Shown one piece after another: positions 16,685 to 25,389 of a DNA stretch of 64,000 bases; position 1 is the stretch's first letter; the number at the start of each line of letters is the position of its first letter. The notes beneath the pieces were generated by a model. That model saw only the letters and a list, made by a program, of their open reading frames with translations. It was not told the DNA's origin and searched no databases. The stretch is taken from positions 310,001 to 374,000 of the forward strand of contig NZ_JAODUA010000005.1 of the NCBI RefSeq assembly GCF_025399895.1. The letters are read 5' to 3'. The position numbers were made by a program, and so were the translations under genes. This DNA comes from Streptomyces sp. ASQP_92. Its GTDB lineage: Bacteria; Actinomycetota; Actinomycetes; Streptomycetales; Streptomycetaceae.

Positions 16685-16717
16685 GGGGCCGCACCGTGAG
16701 CCGTCCGGTGCGGCCCC
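16685..16717. terminator. Terminator hairpin after GH31 gene
   Basis: A perfect 12-bp stem of GGGGCCGCACCG (16685-16696) and CGGTGCGGCCCC (16706-16717) with a 9-base loop lies 20 bases after the stop codon. Confidence 0.8.
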
Positions 16718-16795
16718 TCCGCATGTGTGCGGGGGTGCCTGGGGCAAGATCGGCGTACGGCCGAACAGGCACCCCACCGCCAGGAGATCGCTTCG

Positions 16796-17782
16796 ATGTC
16801 ATTCCGCGCCATCCGTGTGACCAAGGACGAGCAGGGCCACCGGGTCGAGACCGTCACGCTGCAGGAGAACGACCTCCACGAGGGCGATGTGACCGTCGCC
16901 GTGGACTATTCGACCGTCAACTACAAGGACGGCCTCGCGCTCGCCCACGGCAAGGGCATCGTCCGTACGTACCCGCTGGTGCCCGGCATCGACTTCGCGG
17001 GCACCGTCGAGTCGTCCGCGCACGGCTCGTTCGCGCCCGGCGACAAGGTGGTGCTCAACGGCTTCGGCGTCGGGGAGGGCCACGACGGCGGGTTCGCGCA
17101 GAAGGCCCGGGTCAGCGGCGACTGGCTGGTCCCGCTGCCCGCGGGGCTCAGCACCCGCCAGGCGGCCGCGATCGGCACCGCCGGATACACCGCGATGCTC
17201 AGCGTGCTCGCCCTGGAGGACGCCGGCCTGACCCCCGACAGCGGCGATGTGCTCGTCACCGGCGCCGCGGGCGGTGTCGGCTCGGTCGCCGTCACCCTCC
17301 TGGCCCGGCTCGGCTACCGGGTGCTCGCCTCCACCGGGCGGCCCGCCGAAGCCGGGTATCTGCGCGAGCTGGGCGCCGCCGAGATCGTCGACCGTGCCGA
17401 ACTCTCCGCCCCCGGACGCCCGTTGGGCAAGGAGCGCTGGGCCGGTGCGATCGACTCGGTCGGCAGCCACACCCTGGTCAACGTCCTCGCGGGCACCCGC
17501 TACGGCGGCACCGTCACCGCCTGCGGCCTCGCCCAGGGCGTCGATCTGCCGGGCACCGTGCTGCCGTTCATCCTGCGCGGGGTGACCCTGGTCGGCATCG
17601 ACTCCGTACAGGCGCCGATGGAGCGCCGGGTGAGGGCGTACGAGCGACTCGCGCGGGATCTCGATCCGGCCCGCCTGGATACGATGACCACGGTCATCGG
17701 TCTCGACGAGGTGCCCGGTGTCGCGGAACGCATCCTCGCCGGGCAGGTGCGCGGGCGCACCGTCGTGGACGTCAACGCCTGA
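16796..17782 (+). CDS. YhdH/AcuI-type NADPH-dependent acrylyl-CoA reductase-like protein
   Basis: A 328-residue medium-chain dehydrogenase without zinc ligands, of the YhdH/AcuI type. It shows STVNYKDGLALAHGKGI, PGIDFAGTV, the nucleotide-binding VTGAAGGVGSVAVTLL and the C-terminal GRTVVDV. AcuI reduces acrylyl-CoA to propionyl-CoA and protects cells from acrylate. The start follows CAGGAGAT by 8 bases. Its last 11 bases overlap the stop end of the convergent regulator gene, so the pair has no separate terminators. Confidence 0.9.
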   Translation: MSFRAIRVTKDEQGHRVETVTLQENDLHEGDVTVAVDYSTVNYKDGLALAHGKGIVRTYPLVPGIDFAGTVESSAHGSFAPGDKVVLNGFGVGEGHDGGFAQKARVSGDWLVPLPAGLSTRQAAAIGTAGYTAMLSVLALEDAGLTPDSGDVLVTGAAGGVGSVAVTLLARLGYRVLASTGRPAEAGYLRELGAAEIVDRAELSAPGRPLGKERWAGAIDSVGSHTLVNVLAGTRYGGTVTACGLAQGVDLPGTVLPFILRGVTLVGIDSVQAPMERRVRAYERLARDLDPARLDTMTTVIGLDEVPGVAERILAGQVRGRTVVDVNA

Positions 17783-18578
17783 CGGCCGGCCCGGGGGCGG
17801 TGGGCCCGCGCCCGCCGCCCTCGATGATCCCCGCGAATCCGTCGAGCAGCGGACCGAGGCCGAACTCGAAGAGCTCGTCCAGGCGCAGGTCGTATCCGCC
17901 GTCGAGGGCCGTGGTGACCCGGCTGAACACCGGGTATCTGCCCGATGCCACCAGCGCGTGCAGGGCCGCGGCCTGCTGCTCCATCCACCCCTCCTCGCTC
18001 ACCCCGGTGGCGGCCGCGGCCTGGGTCTCCTGTTCAAGGCCGGCGGCGAGCCCCTGCACATAGCCGTACAGGAGCACATGGACGTCGAGCAGGGTGGCCG
18101 GGTCGAGCCCGTGTCCGTCGAGCGCGGCCAGCGCCCACTCGGCGTGCGTCATCAGATTGGGGAGCAGCAACGGGCGGGTGAGCGGCGCGAGTTGGGCGAG
18201 CCAGGGGTGCTTGCGGAACAGTGACCACAGCGTCCGGCCGCCCAGTTCCAGCCGGGCGCGCCAGCCGGCCGGTGGCACGGCTGGATACCGCGCCTCGCCG
18301 AAGGCGGCGTCCGCCATCAGGAGCACCAGCTCGTCCTTGCCGCCGACATGGCGGTACGGCGACATCGCGGCGACCCCGAGCCGGGCGGCGACCCCGCGCA
18401 TGGACAGGGCGCCCAGACCCTCGCCGTCCGCGATCTCCATGGCCGCCGCCACGATCCGCTCGCGGGTCAGCTCACCCTCGGCCCTGACGCGTGCTGGGGG
18501 CGGCGGTGCCGGGGTGCGCGCGCTCACGACGGTGCCGACCCGGGGGAGCGTCTCCACGAGCCCCTCCAGGCGCAGCAC
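17772..18578 (-). CDS. TetR-family regulator with truncated N-terminal GntR-like segment
   Basis: A regulator with an intact TetR helix-turn-helix (TRERIVAAAMEIADGEG, then RGVAARLGVAAMSPYRHVGGKDEL) and a TetR C-terminal ligand domain. Upstream of the GTG the frame stays open and reads a partial GntR winged helix: GELAPGDRVPST, then KEWGVALATATKVLTVLRLEG. In full-length relatives this GntR part is preceded by about 25 more residues with the true start. Here the sequence changes abruptly into the 5' end of the divergent monooxygenase, so the native start and promoter are gone. The TetR domain might still be made from the internal GTG. Confidence 0.7.
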   Translation of the reverse strand: MLRLEGLVETLPRVGTVVSARTPAPPPPARVRAEGELTRERIVAAAMEIADGEGLGALSMRGVAARLGVAAMSPYRHVGGKDELVLLMADAAFGEARYPAVPPAGWRARLELGGRTLWSLFRKHPWLAQLAPLTRPLLLPNLMTHAEWALAALDGHGLDPATLLDVHVLLYGYVQGLAAGLEQETQAAAATGVSEEGWMEQQAAALHALVASGRYPVFSRVTTALDGGYDLRLDELFEFGLGPLLDGFAGIIEGGGRGPTAPGPAVRR

Positions 18579-18676
18579 GGTGAGGACCTTGGTGGCGGTC
18601 GCGAGCGCGACGCCCCACTCCTTGACGATCCCCCGGGTCGAGGGGACCCGGTCGCCCGGGGCGAGCTCGCCGGGGG

Positions 18677-19756
18677 GTGCCCGGTTGCGCGCTCGCGTAC
18701 TGGTCGCGTCGCCACGGCTTCGCGCCGACCGTCGTGGAGCGCGCCCCGGGAACGCGACCGGGCGGGCAGGCGGTCGACATCAGGGGAGTGGCGCTCGACG
18801 TGGTGGAGCGGATGGGGCTGCTCGGCCGGGTGCGCGAGGCGGCCACCCGGATGCGGGGCATGTCCCTGCTCGACGCGGACGGCAACGAGGTACACCGCTC
18901 CACCGAGGCCACCTTCAGCAGCGGGCGGCTCGACAGCGGGGACGTCGAGCTGCTGCGCGAGGACCTCGTCGCCATGCTGGAGCAACTGGCCGACGGACAG
19001 GCCGAGTTCATGTACGGCGATCGCATCACCGGGCTCGATGAGGGCGAGCACGGGGTGACCGTCGACTTCGCACACGGCCCGTCCCGCACCTTCGACCTCG
19101 TGGTGGGCGCCGATGGACCGCACTCGGCGGTACGCGCGCTCGCCTTCGGCCCCGAGCGGGAGTTCACGCACCACCTCGGCAGCCATCTGGCGATCTTCGG
19201 CGCGGAGAACTTCCTCGGCCTGGACAACTGGCAGGTGTGGCAGCGCGACGGCGACGCCGGGTACGGGATCTACCCGGTGCGCGACAACAGCGAGCTGCGG
19301 ATCACCTTCGGCTTCGCGTCCGGACCGCTCGACGCCGTGCCCCGGGAGCCCGACGCGCTGAAGCGCGCGATCGCCGACCGGATGGGGGCGCTCCGCTGGG
19401 AGAGGGCGCGGCTCGTGAAGGCGCTGTGGGCCGCGCCCGACCTGTACAGCGACGCGATGGCCCAGATCCGGCTCGACCGGTGGTCGCGGGGGCGGACCGT
19501 GCTGCTCGGGGACGCCGGGTACTGCGCCTCACCCCTCTCCGGCCAGGGCACCGGCCTCGCGCTGGTGGGGGCGTACGTCCTGGCGCAGGAGCTCGGCCGG
19601 GCGGGCGGGGAGCACCGGGAGGCGTTCGCCCGGTACGAGGCGCGGCTGCGCCCCTTCGTCACGCTCAACCAGGCGCTGGCGACGGAGAACCCGGGCGGTC
19701 CGGCCAGTACGGAATCCGTGGAGCGCGCCAAGAACGCCGTCGCCCTTGACGGGTGA
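18677..19756 (+). pseudogene. FAD-dependent monooxygenase lacking its FAD-binding N-terminus
   Basis: A 359-codon frame homologous to PHBH-type aromatic hydroxylases. It has ALAYWSRRHGF, VVERAPGTRPGGQAVDIRG, the internal VVGADGPHSAVR (DG motif) and the FAD-ribityl motif LLGDAGYCASPLSGQGTGLAL. The N-terminal GxGxxG dinucleotide motif, which should stand about 10 residues before ALAYW, is missing. The frame starts abruptly at a GTG abutting the truncated regulator, with no promoter space between the two genes. It therefore probably cannot bind FAD and is a 5'-truncated remnant. The rest is uninterrupted, so the deletion is fairly recent. Confidence 0.7.
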
Positions 19757-19796
19757 GGCGCGCTCCGGGCCAGTGCCGGGCAGGGCACCGGCTGCG

Positions 19797-20717
19797 TCAG
19801 GCCGGGATCCGCACGGCCGGCTCGGGGGCCGGCCGCTCCGCGGGTACCGGCACCTGCGGGGGAAGCGCGGCGGGCAGGTCCGCGGGTGCGGCGCCGGTCA
19901 GCATGAGCACGCCACGGGCCGCGACGCCCGCCGCCGAGGCCGCCACCAGCCAGCCGAGCGGACCGCCGTGGAAGCTCTCGCCGAGCAGCGTCACTCCGAT
20001 CACCGCGGCCGCCGCCGGGTTGGCGAGGTTCACCACGGCCAGCGGGGCGGCGAGGCCACCGCGGTAGGCCGTCTGCGAGAGCAGCAGGCCACCGACCGCG
20101 AACATCGCCACCAGCACCGCGAGCAGCGTGGTCTGCCACCAGGTCAGCGGGCCGCCGGGGAGCTCGCGCGCGAGCGAGGCGGTGACCGTCTGGGTCAGCG
20201 CGGACGCCACGCCGGAGGCGATGCCGGACGCGGTGGCGTGCCCGAGGCCGCCGCCGTGCGGGGAGTGCGCCCCGGCCCGGACCAGGAAGGCGAGCAGCAG
20301 CGCGGTGGCCGCGGCGATGGCGAGGGCCTCGGGCAGGCTGAGCGCGTCTCCGGGGCTCGCGGGCCCCGTGACCGCGATCAGACCGGTGAGCCCGGCCAGG
20401 GTCCAGGCCGCGCCGCGCCACTCACGCCGGGTGACACGGCGCCGCGCGTAGTACGCGGAGAGCGGCAGCGCGGCCACCAGGGTGAGCGCGCCGAGCGGCT
20501 GGACCAGGGTGAGCGGCCCGTAGTGGAGCGCGGCCACATGCATGAGGGCGCCCGCGACGTTCAGGCCGACCGCCCACCACCACAGCGGCCGGGTGAGCAA
20601 CTGGCCGATGCCCGGGCCCCCTTGGGCGGCGAGCCGGGACTGGCCGACGGCGGCGAGCGCGTAGCCTGCGGCGGAGGCGAGGGAGAGCAGGATGGCGAGC
20701 AACGCGGATTCGTTCAT
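19797..20717 (-). CDS. EamA/DMT-family membrane transporter
   Basis: A 306-residue multi-pass membrane protein with about ten hydrophobic helices in two repeated halves, as in DMT-family carriers. Characteristic segments are HYGPLTLVQPLGALTL and LLLSQTAYRGGLAAPLAVVN, with ANPAAAAVIGVTLLGESF. The C-terminus is a Pro/Ala-rich tail. Its ATG overlaps the stop of the upstream PAP2 gene (ATGA), so the two are translationally coupled. A paralogue with the same motifs lies at 54080-55009. Substrate unknown. Confidence 0.88.
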   Translation of the reverse strand: MNESALLAILLSLASAAGYALAAVGQSRLAAQGGPGIGQLLTRPLWWWAVGLNVAGALMHVAALHYGPLTLVQPLGALTLVAALPLSAYYARRRVTRREWRGAAWTLAGLTGLIAVTGPASPGDALSLPEALAIAAATALLLAFLVRAGAHSPHGGGLGHATASGIASGVASALTQTVTASLARELPGGPLTWWQTTLLAVLVAMFAVGGLLLSQTAYRGGLAAPLAVVNLANPAAAAVIGVTLLGESFHGGPLGWLVAASAAGVAARGVLMLTGAAPADLPAALPPQVPVPAERPAPEPAVRIPA

Positions 20718-21628
20718 CGCACGGCCTCGGTGAGCTCGGGCGCGGGGGTGCGCGGGGGAGCGGGCGCCGGCTGGGGCGCGAGCGTGACCTGGGACAGCGG
20801 GGAGGGTGCGGGCGTGCGCGAGCCGGACGCGCTGGGGGCGGACGCCCGACGGCCAGGCTTGGGTGCCGCAGGCAACTGTGTGGCGCGACGCGGCACGGGC
20901 ACGAAGAAGAGGACCGCACCCAGCAGTGCGGTGGCCACGATGGCGTCGAGCCAGTAGTGGTTCGCGGTGCCGACGACCACCAGCAGGGTGAGCAGCGGGT
21001 GCAGGAGCCACAGCCAGCGCCAGCGGCTCCGGCCCGCCGCGATCAGCCCGATCGCGACCATCAGCGCCCAGCCGAAGTGCAGCGAGGGCATCGCCGCGAA
21101 CTGGTTCGCCATGGTGTCGGTGTCGGGGGTCGCCGCGTACACCGAGGGCCCGTAGACCTGCGCGGTGTCGACGAGTCCGGCCGTGGTGAGCATGCGCGGC
21201 GGGGCCAGCGGGACCGTGATGTGGAGCACCAGGGCGGCGGCGGTGAGCCCGGCCAGCACCCGGCGCGACCACAGGTAGTGACCCGGGCGGCGCAGGTAGA
21301 GATAGACGAGGAAGGCCACCGTGGCCGGGAAGTGCACCGTCGCGTAGAAGGTGTTGGCGGCCTCGACCAGCGTGTCGCCGTGCAGCAGCAGGTGCTGGAC
21401 CGAGCCCTCGCCGGGCAGGTGCAGCGCGCGCTCCCAGCTCCATACGCGGTCGGCGTTGTCGAAGGCGCTCGCCTCGTGACCGTTGGCCAGTTGGCGGCCG
21501 AACTTGTAGACGAGGAAGAGCGCGGTCACGAGCAGCAGCTCGCGTACCAGGGGCGGCCGGGAAGCGGTCGTCTCCGGTCCGGCGGGACGGGCCTGATGAC
21601 GCGCCCCCGTGGTTATACCGGCAAACAT
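20714..21628 (-). CDS. PAP2-family membrane phosphatase/transferase
   Basis: A 304-residue membrane protein of the PAP2 superfamily, in the Aur1/inositolphosphotransferase-like branch. Motifs are MPSLHFGWAL (PSxH) and GTANHYWLDAI (second catalytic His). Several membrane helices and a Pro-rich cytoplasmic tail are present. The start is placed at the ATG preceded by GGGGCCGGAGA; a start 45 bases earlier would lie inside the operator region. It heads a two-gene operon with the EamA transporter, divergent from a TetR gene. That suggests a locus controlled by the TetR protein, perhaps handling a lipid-linked or amphipathic compound; this role is inference. Confidence 0.87.
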   Translation of the reverse strand: MFAGITTGARHQARPAGPETTASRPPLVRELLLVTALFLVYKFGRQLANGHEASAFDNADRVWSWERALHLPGEGSVQHLLLHGDTLVEAANTFYATVHFPATVAFLVYLYLRRPGHYLWSRRVLAGLTAAALVLHITVPLAPPRMLTTAGLVDTAQVYGPSVYAATPDTDTMANQFAAMPSLHFGWALMVAIGLIAAGRSRWRWLWLLHPLLTLLVVVGTANHYWLDAIVATALLGAVLFFVPVPRRATQLPAAPKPGRRASAPSASGSRTPAPSPLSQVTLAPQPAPAPPRTPAPELTEAVR

Positions 21629-21704
21629 TCTCCGGCCCCTTTGAACCTGGATCGATAGATGGGAAAAACACAAGCAAACGTAGGAAGGCTAGATCGAAAC
21701 TCAT

Positions 21705-21738
21705 CGAGACGCAAACGTCTCGATACGTTTGCGTCTCG
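21705..21738. promoter_or_regulatory. TetR-type operator in the PAP2/TetR divergent region
   Basis: CGAGACGCAAACG (21705-21717) is perfectly mirrored by CGTTTGCGTCTCG (21726-21738). Inside the left arm is a second palindrome, CGAGACG-CAAA-CGTCTCG (21705-21722), of the size TetR dimers bind. It lies between the two divergent genes and probably controls both. Confidence 0.8.
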
Positions 21739-21799
21739 AACGAGCGGAGCCTACTCTCGTACGTGCAGGAGTGCCGCTTGTTTTTCTCCGGAGGGAACG

Positions 21800-22399
21800 A
21801 TGTCGACGCAGGCCGCCACGGCCGCTGCCCGCCGCAGCAAGATCAGCCCCGAGCGTGAGCTGGAGCTGTACGACGCGGTGCTCGACCTGCTCCGAGAAGG
21901 CGGCTACGACTCCGTGACCATGGAGGGTGTGGCCGCGCGCACCAGGTGCGGCAAGGCCACCCTGTACCGCCAGTGGAAGAGCAAGCCGCTGCTGGTCACG
22001 GCGGCGCTCGGGCGCAACCGCTGCTCCTTCTTCGCCGGCATCGACACCGGCTCGCTCGCCGGGGACCTGCGGGAGGCGGCCCGGGTGGTGGGCCGGCGCG
22101 AAGGCCCCGACACGGCGCTGATGGAGGCCGTGGGCCAGGCCTACATCAAACACCCCGACCTGCGCGAGGCCCTGCGCGAGACCGTGCTGAACCCCGAGAT
22201 CGCGGCCCTGGACGCGATGCTGCGGCGCGGGGTCGAACGCGGCGAGGTGGCGGCGGACAACCCGGCGATCGGCTACGTCGCCCCCATGATCATGGGCATG
22301 CTCCGCGTCGAGCGGCTCTTCGAGGACCGCTTCCACGGCGACGACACGGTGCTGGGGCTGCTGGAAGCGGTCGTCTTCCCGGCGCTGCGGATCGGCTGA
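21800..22399 (+). CDS. TetR/AcrR-family transcriptional regulator
   Basis: A 199-residue TetR regulator. The N-terminal DNA-binding domain is clear: SPERELELYDAVLDLLREGGYDSV..., then GVAARTRCGKATLYRQWKSKP. The C-terminal helical domain (TetR_C-like, with TALMEAVGQAYIKHPDLREA) should bind the effector. The ATG is set by GGAGGGAAC just upstream. A strong inverted repeat lies 60-95 bases before it, shared with the divergent PAP2-EamA operon, so auto-repression and control of the transporter pair are the simplest reading. Confidence 0.92.
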   Translation: MSTQAATAAARRSKISPERELELYDAVLDLLREGGYDSVTMEGVAARTRCGKATLYRQWKSKPLLVTAALGRNRCSFFAGIDTGSLAGDLREAARVVGRREGPDTALMEAVGQAYIKHPDLREALRETVLNPEIAALDAMLRRGVERGEVAADNPAIGYVAPMIMGMLRVERLFEDRFHGDDTVLGLLEAVVFPALRIG

Positions 22400-22517
22400 C
22401 CGGCCCAACAGGCCCGGCCCTCAAGGGAGTTGGGCGTCCCTCGCGCGCGTCGTCGCCGCCGAGGGCGCAGCCCCCGAGGGCTACGACACCGTCGCCCGGG
22501 GCTCCGCCGTCCGTGAC

Positions 22518-23297
22518 TCAGACCGCGACCACCGTCACCCCGGCCTCGGTGAACGCGGCGACCGTCTCCTCGGAGACCGCCGTGTCCGTCACCAGCGTGC
22601 CGACCTGGGCCGTCGCGCAGATCCGGGCGAAGGTGCGCCTGCCCAGCTTCGTGGAGTCGGCGGCCACCACGACCCGCTCGGCGCGCTCGCACAGCAGCCG
22701 GTTGATGCCCGCCTCGTCCTCGTCGTGCGCGGACGCTCCGTGCGTCACGTCGAAGGCGCCGACGCCGAGCACCGCCACATCCATCGTGATCTGGTTCAGA
22801 ACGCCGCCCGCCAGCGGCCCGGTGAGCTCGTAGGACTGCGGGCGGGCCACTCCGCCCGTCACCACGATCTTGAACTGGGGACGCACCGCGAGCTCGTTGG
22901 CGATGTTGAGCGCGTTCGTCACGATCGTCAACGCCGGTGATCCATGGGCGAGTTCGGGCCGCACCGCCAGCGCACGGGCCACCTCCGTGGTCGTGGTCCC
23001 GCCGGTCAGGCCGACCGCCTCGCCCGGCGCCACCAGATCCGCCACCGCCTTCGCGATGCGCTGCTTCTCCGAGGCCTGGCGCGCCGTCTTGTAGCGCAGC
23101 GGCAGCTCGTAGGAGACGCCGTGCAGCAGCGCCCCGCCCCGGGTGCGCACCAGCATCTGCTGCTCGGCGAGCTGGTCGAAGTCGCGGCGGATCGTCGCCG
23201 CCGACACCCCGAGGGCGGTCGCCGCCTCCTCGACATCGAGGCGGCCCTGCTCCACGAGCAGTTCGAGGAGCGCCTGCCAGCGGGCATCGCGCGACAT
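22518..23297 (-). CDS. DeoR-family regulator of an aga-like sugar locus
   Basis: A 259-residue DeoR/GlpR-type repressor. The N-terminal winged helix holds RLDVEEAATALGVSAATIRRDFDQL and VRTRGGALL. The C-terminal sugar-phosphate sensor domain has LTGGTTTTEVARAL, VTNALNIANEL and GGVARP. The start follows GGAGGGCGCG; earlier in-frame codons run into the divergent promoter. It faces the SIS-domain gene across 150 bases, where two inverted motifs lie, so it probably represses that operon and responds to a phosphorylated amino sugar or ketose. Confidence 0.9.
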   Translation of the reverse strand: MSRDARWQALLELLVEQGRLDVEEAATALGVSAATIRRDFDQLAEQQMLVRTRGGALLHGVSYELPLRYKTARQASEKQRIAKAVADLVAPGEAVGLTGGTTTTEVARALAVRPELAHGSPALTIVTNALNIANELAVRPQFKIVVTGGVARPQSYELTGPLAGGVLNQITMDVAVLGVGAFDVTHGASAHDEDEAGINRLLCERAERVVVAADSTKLGRRTFARICATAQVGTLVTDTAVSEETVAAFTEAGVTVVAV

Positions 23298-23363
23298 CCG
23301 CGCCCTCCGTTCTTCGTACCGGTAACCGTCCGTAGTGACCTTAGCGCACGGCCACATGCTTGA

Positions 23364-23405
23364 TCGTGCTCGATATCCCGTTATATTTTGCAGAAACAAG
23401 CACGA
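23364..23405. promoter_or_regulatory. Divergent promoter/operator region of the aga-like operon
   Basis: TCGTGCT (23364-23370) and AGCACGA (23399-23405) form an inverted pair around an AT-rich centre containing TATATT, a plausible -10 element. It is a likely DeoR-protein site that overlaps the promoter of the SIS-domain gene. Confidence 0.5.
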
Positions 23406-23448
23406 CTCCGTACGGCAGCGCGTCACATCCAGAGGGTGGGAGCCCGGC

Positions 23449-24333
23449 ATGAGCCATGTCGAGAACGAACTGAGCAGTCAGCCCGAATGCTGGAAGCGGG
23501 CGGCCGAACTGGCCCTCCAGCACAAGGACGCCCTGCCCGCCCCGGGCGAGCGCGTCGCCGTGGTCGGCTGCGGCACCTCCTTCTTCATGGCGCAGGCCGT
23601 CGCCGCGCTCCGGGAGGGGGCGGGCCTCGGCGAGACCGACGCCTTCGCCGCCTCCGAATTCCCCGCCTCCCGCCCCTACGACCGGGTCGTCGCGCTGACC
23701 CGCTCCGGCACCACCACCGAGGTGCTCGACCTCCTGGCGCTGGTGCGCGGACGCACCCGTACGACAGCCATCACGGCCGACCCCGCCACCCCCGTGATGC
23801 GGGCCGCCGACGACGTCGTGGTCCTCGACTTCGCGGACGAGGAGTCGGTCGTCCAGACCCGCTTCGCCACCACCGCCCTCACGCTGCTGCGCGCTCACCT
23901 CGGGCTGCACACCGAGCAGGCCGTCACCGACGCCCGGACCGCGCTCGACGAGCCGCTGCCCGAACGGCTCGTGAAATCAACCCAGTTCAGCTTCCTCGGC
24001 CGGGGCTGGACCAATGGCCTCGCGCAGGAAGCCGCGCTCAAGATGCGCGAGGCGTCGCTGTCCTGGACCGAGGCGTACCCGGCGATGGAGTACCGCCACG
24101 GTCCCATCAGCATCTCCACCACCACGACCGCCACCTGGATGTTCGGCGAGGCGCCCGCGGGCCTCGCCGAGCAGGTGGCCGCCACCGGCGCGCTGTGGAT
24201 CGAGGGGCGTCTCGACCCGCTCGCCGAACTCGTCCGCGCCCAGCGCCTGGCCGTCGCCGTCGCGGCCGCCCGCGGACTCGACCCGGACCGGCCGCGCCAC
24301 CTCACCCGCTCCGTCATCCTCGACGGCGCCTGA
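23449..24333 (+). CDS. AgaS-like SIS-domain sugar-phosphate isomerase/deaminase
   Basis: A 294-residue protein with two SIS domains. The first has VAVVGCGTSFFMAQAVAAL and LTRSGTTTEVLDLL, and the second has FLGRGWTNGLAQEAALKMREAS and AYPAMEYRHGPIS. This is the AgaS/GlmS-C type, which deaminates or isomerises 6-phospho amino sugars. GGTGGGAG precedes the ATG. It is first in an operon with a class II aldolase and is divergent from a DeoR regulator. The arrangement matches amino-sugar catabolism, except that the expected kinase gene is missing. Confidence 0.88.
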   Translation: MSHVENELSSQPECWKRAAELALQHKDALPAPGERVAVVGCGTSFFMAQAVAALREGAGLGETDAFAASEFPASRPYDRVVALTRSGTTTEVLDLLALVRGRTRTTAITADPATPVMRAADDVVVLDFADEESVVQTRFATTALTLLRAHLGLHTEQAVTDARTALDEPLPERLVKSTQFSFLGRGWTNGLAQEAALKMREASLSWTEAYPAMEYRHGPISISTTTTATWMFGEAPAGLAEQVAATGALWIEGRLDPLAELVRAQRLAVAVAAARGLDPDRPRHLTRSVILDGA

Positions 24334-24451
24334 GCGGGCGGACCGTGACACCGAACGTCGTGACGCGGAGCCATGCGGCACCGCAACCGCGCAGCACCGC
24401 ACCGCACCACGCGGCACCGCACCACGTGACACAGGTGAAGGGGAAGCACTG

Positions 24452-25309
24452 ATGCCACTCGCCAGAACCGGGACGCTCGTCGCCGAGGCCGCGGTCAAGC
24501 GGCGCGCCGTCGCGGCCTTCAACATCATCACGCTGGAACACGCCGAGGCCGTGATCGCCGGTGCCGAGGCCGCCAAGTCCCCGGTCGTCCTCCAGGTCAG
24601 CGAGAACGTGGTCAAGTTCCGCTACGGCCGGGTCCTGCCGCTCGCCCGTGCCGCCGCGGCCGCCGCCGAGGCCGCCGGCGTGCCGGTCGCGCTCCACCTC
24701 GACCACGTCAAGCAGGACGAACTGCTGCGCCAGGCCGCCGACGCCGGATTCAGCTCCGCCATGTACGACGCCGCGCACCTGCCGTACGAGGAGAACCTGG
24801 CCGCGACGCGAGCCGCCGCCGATTGGGCACACACCCAAGGGCTGTGGATCGAGGCCGAGTTGGGGGAGGTCGGCGGCAAGGGCGGCAAGCCCCCGCTGGA
24901 CGCCCACGCGCCCGGCGCCCGCACCGACCCCGGCCAGGCGCGGCAGTTCGTCGCCGAGTCCGGCGTCGACGCGCTCGCCGTCGCCATCGGCAGCAGCCAC
25001 GCCATGACCTCGCGCACCGCCGAACTGGACCACGCGCTGCTCGCCCGGCTCGACGACGCCCTGCGGGTGCCGCTCGTCCTGCACGGCTCATCCGGCGTCC
25101 CGGACGAGGCCCTGTCGGCCGCGGTCGCCGGCGGCATCGCCAAGGTCAACATCGGCACCGCGCTGAACATCGCCATGACCGACGCCATCCGTGCCTACCT
25201 CGCCGCCCACCCCGAGGCGGTCGACGCCCGCACCTATCTGACGGTCGGCCGGCAGGCGATGGCCGAGACCGTCACCCGCCTCATCGGCGTGCTCGACCGG
25301 GCCGTCTGA
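24452..25309 (+). CDS. Class II ketose-bisphosphate aldolase (GatY/KbaY type)
   Basis: A 285-residue zinc-dependent class II aldolase. Visible features are the N-terminal RAVAAFNIITLEHAEAVI, the zinc-binding HLDHVKQ (near residue 85), AELGEVGGKGG, and LHGSSGVPDEALSAAVAGGIAKVNIGT. It cleaves a ketose 1,6-bisphosphate such as tagatose or fructose bisphosphate to triose phosphates. It follows the SIS gene by 118 bases, a stretch full of GCACCGCA-type repeats. A strong hairpin ends the operon. The sugar kinase needed to make its substrate is not encoded here. Confidence 0.9.
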   Translation: MPLARTGTLVAEAAVKRRAVAAFNIITLEHAEAVIAGAEAAKSPVVLQVSENVVKFRYGRVLPLARAAAAAAEAAGVPVALHLDHVKQDELLRQAADAGFSSAMYDAAHLPYEENLAATRAAADWAHTQGLWIEAELGEVGGKGGKPPLDAHAPGARTDPGQARQFVAESGVDALAVAIGSSHAMTSRTAELDHALLARLDDALRVPLVLHGSSGVPDEALSAAVAGGIAKVNIGTALNIAMTDAIRAYLAAHPEAVDARTYLTVGRQAMAETVTRLIGVLDRAV

Positions 25310-25321
25310 GGCGTACGCGAC

Positions 25322-25354
25322 CGCCGCCGGAGCCCCGAGGGGGCCCCGGCGGCG
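25322..25354. terminator. Terminator hairpin after the aldolase gene
   Basis: CGCCGCCGG (25322-25330) pairs with CCGGCGGCG (25346-25354), and inner CCCC/GGGG pairs extend the stem. It sits 13 bases after the stop codon. Confidence 0.8.
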
Positions 25355-25389
25355 AAAGCGCCACGTTCCGCCCGTCCGGCGCTCTTCCG

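Noticed and set aside
14014..16857. A 947-codon minus-strand open frame opposite the GH31 gene
   Set aside because: Antisense shadow of a gene with a full set of catalytic motifs.
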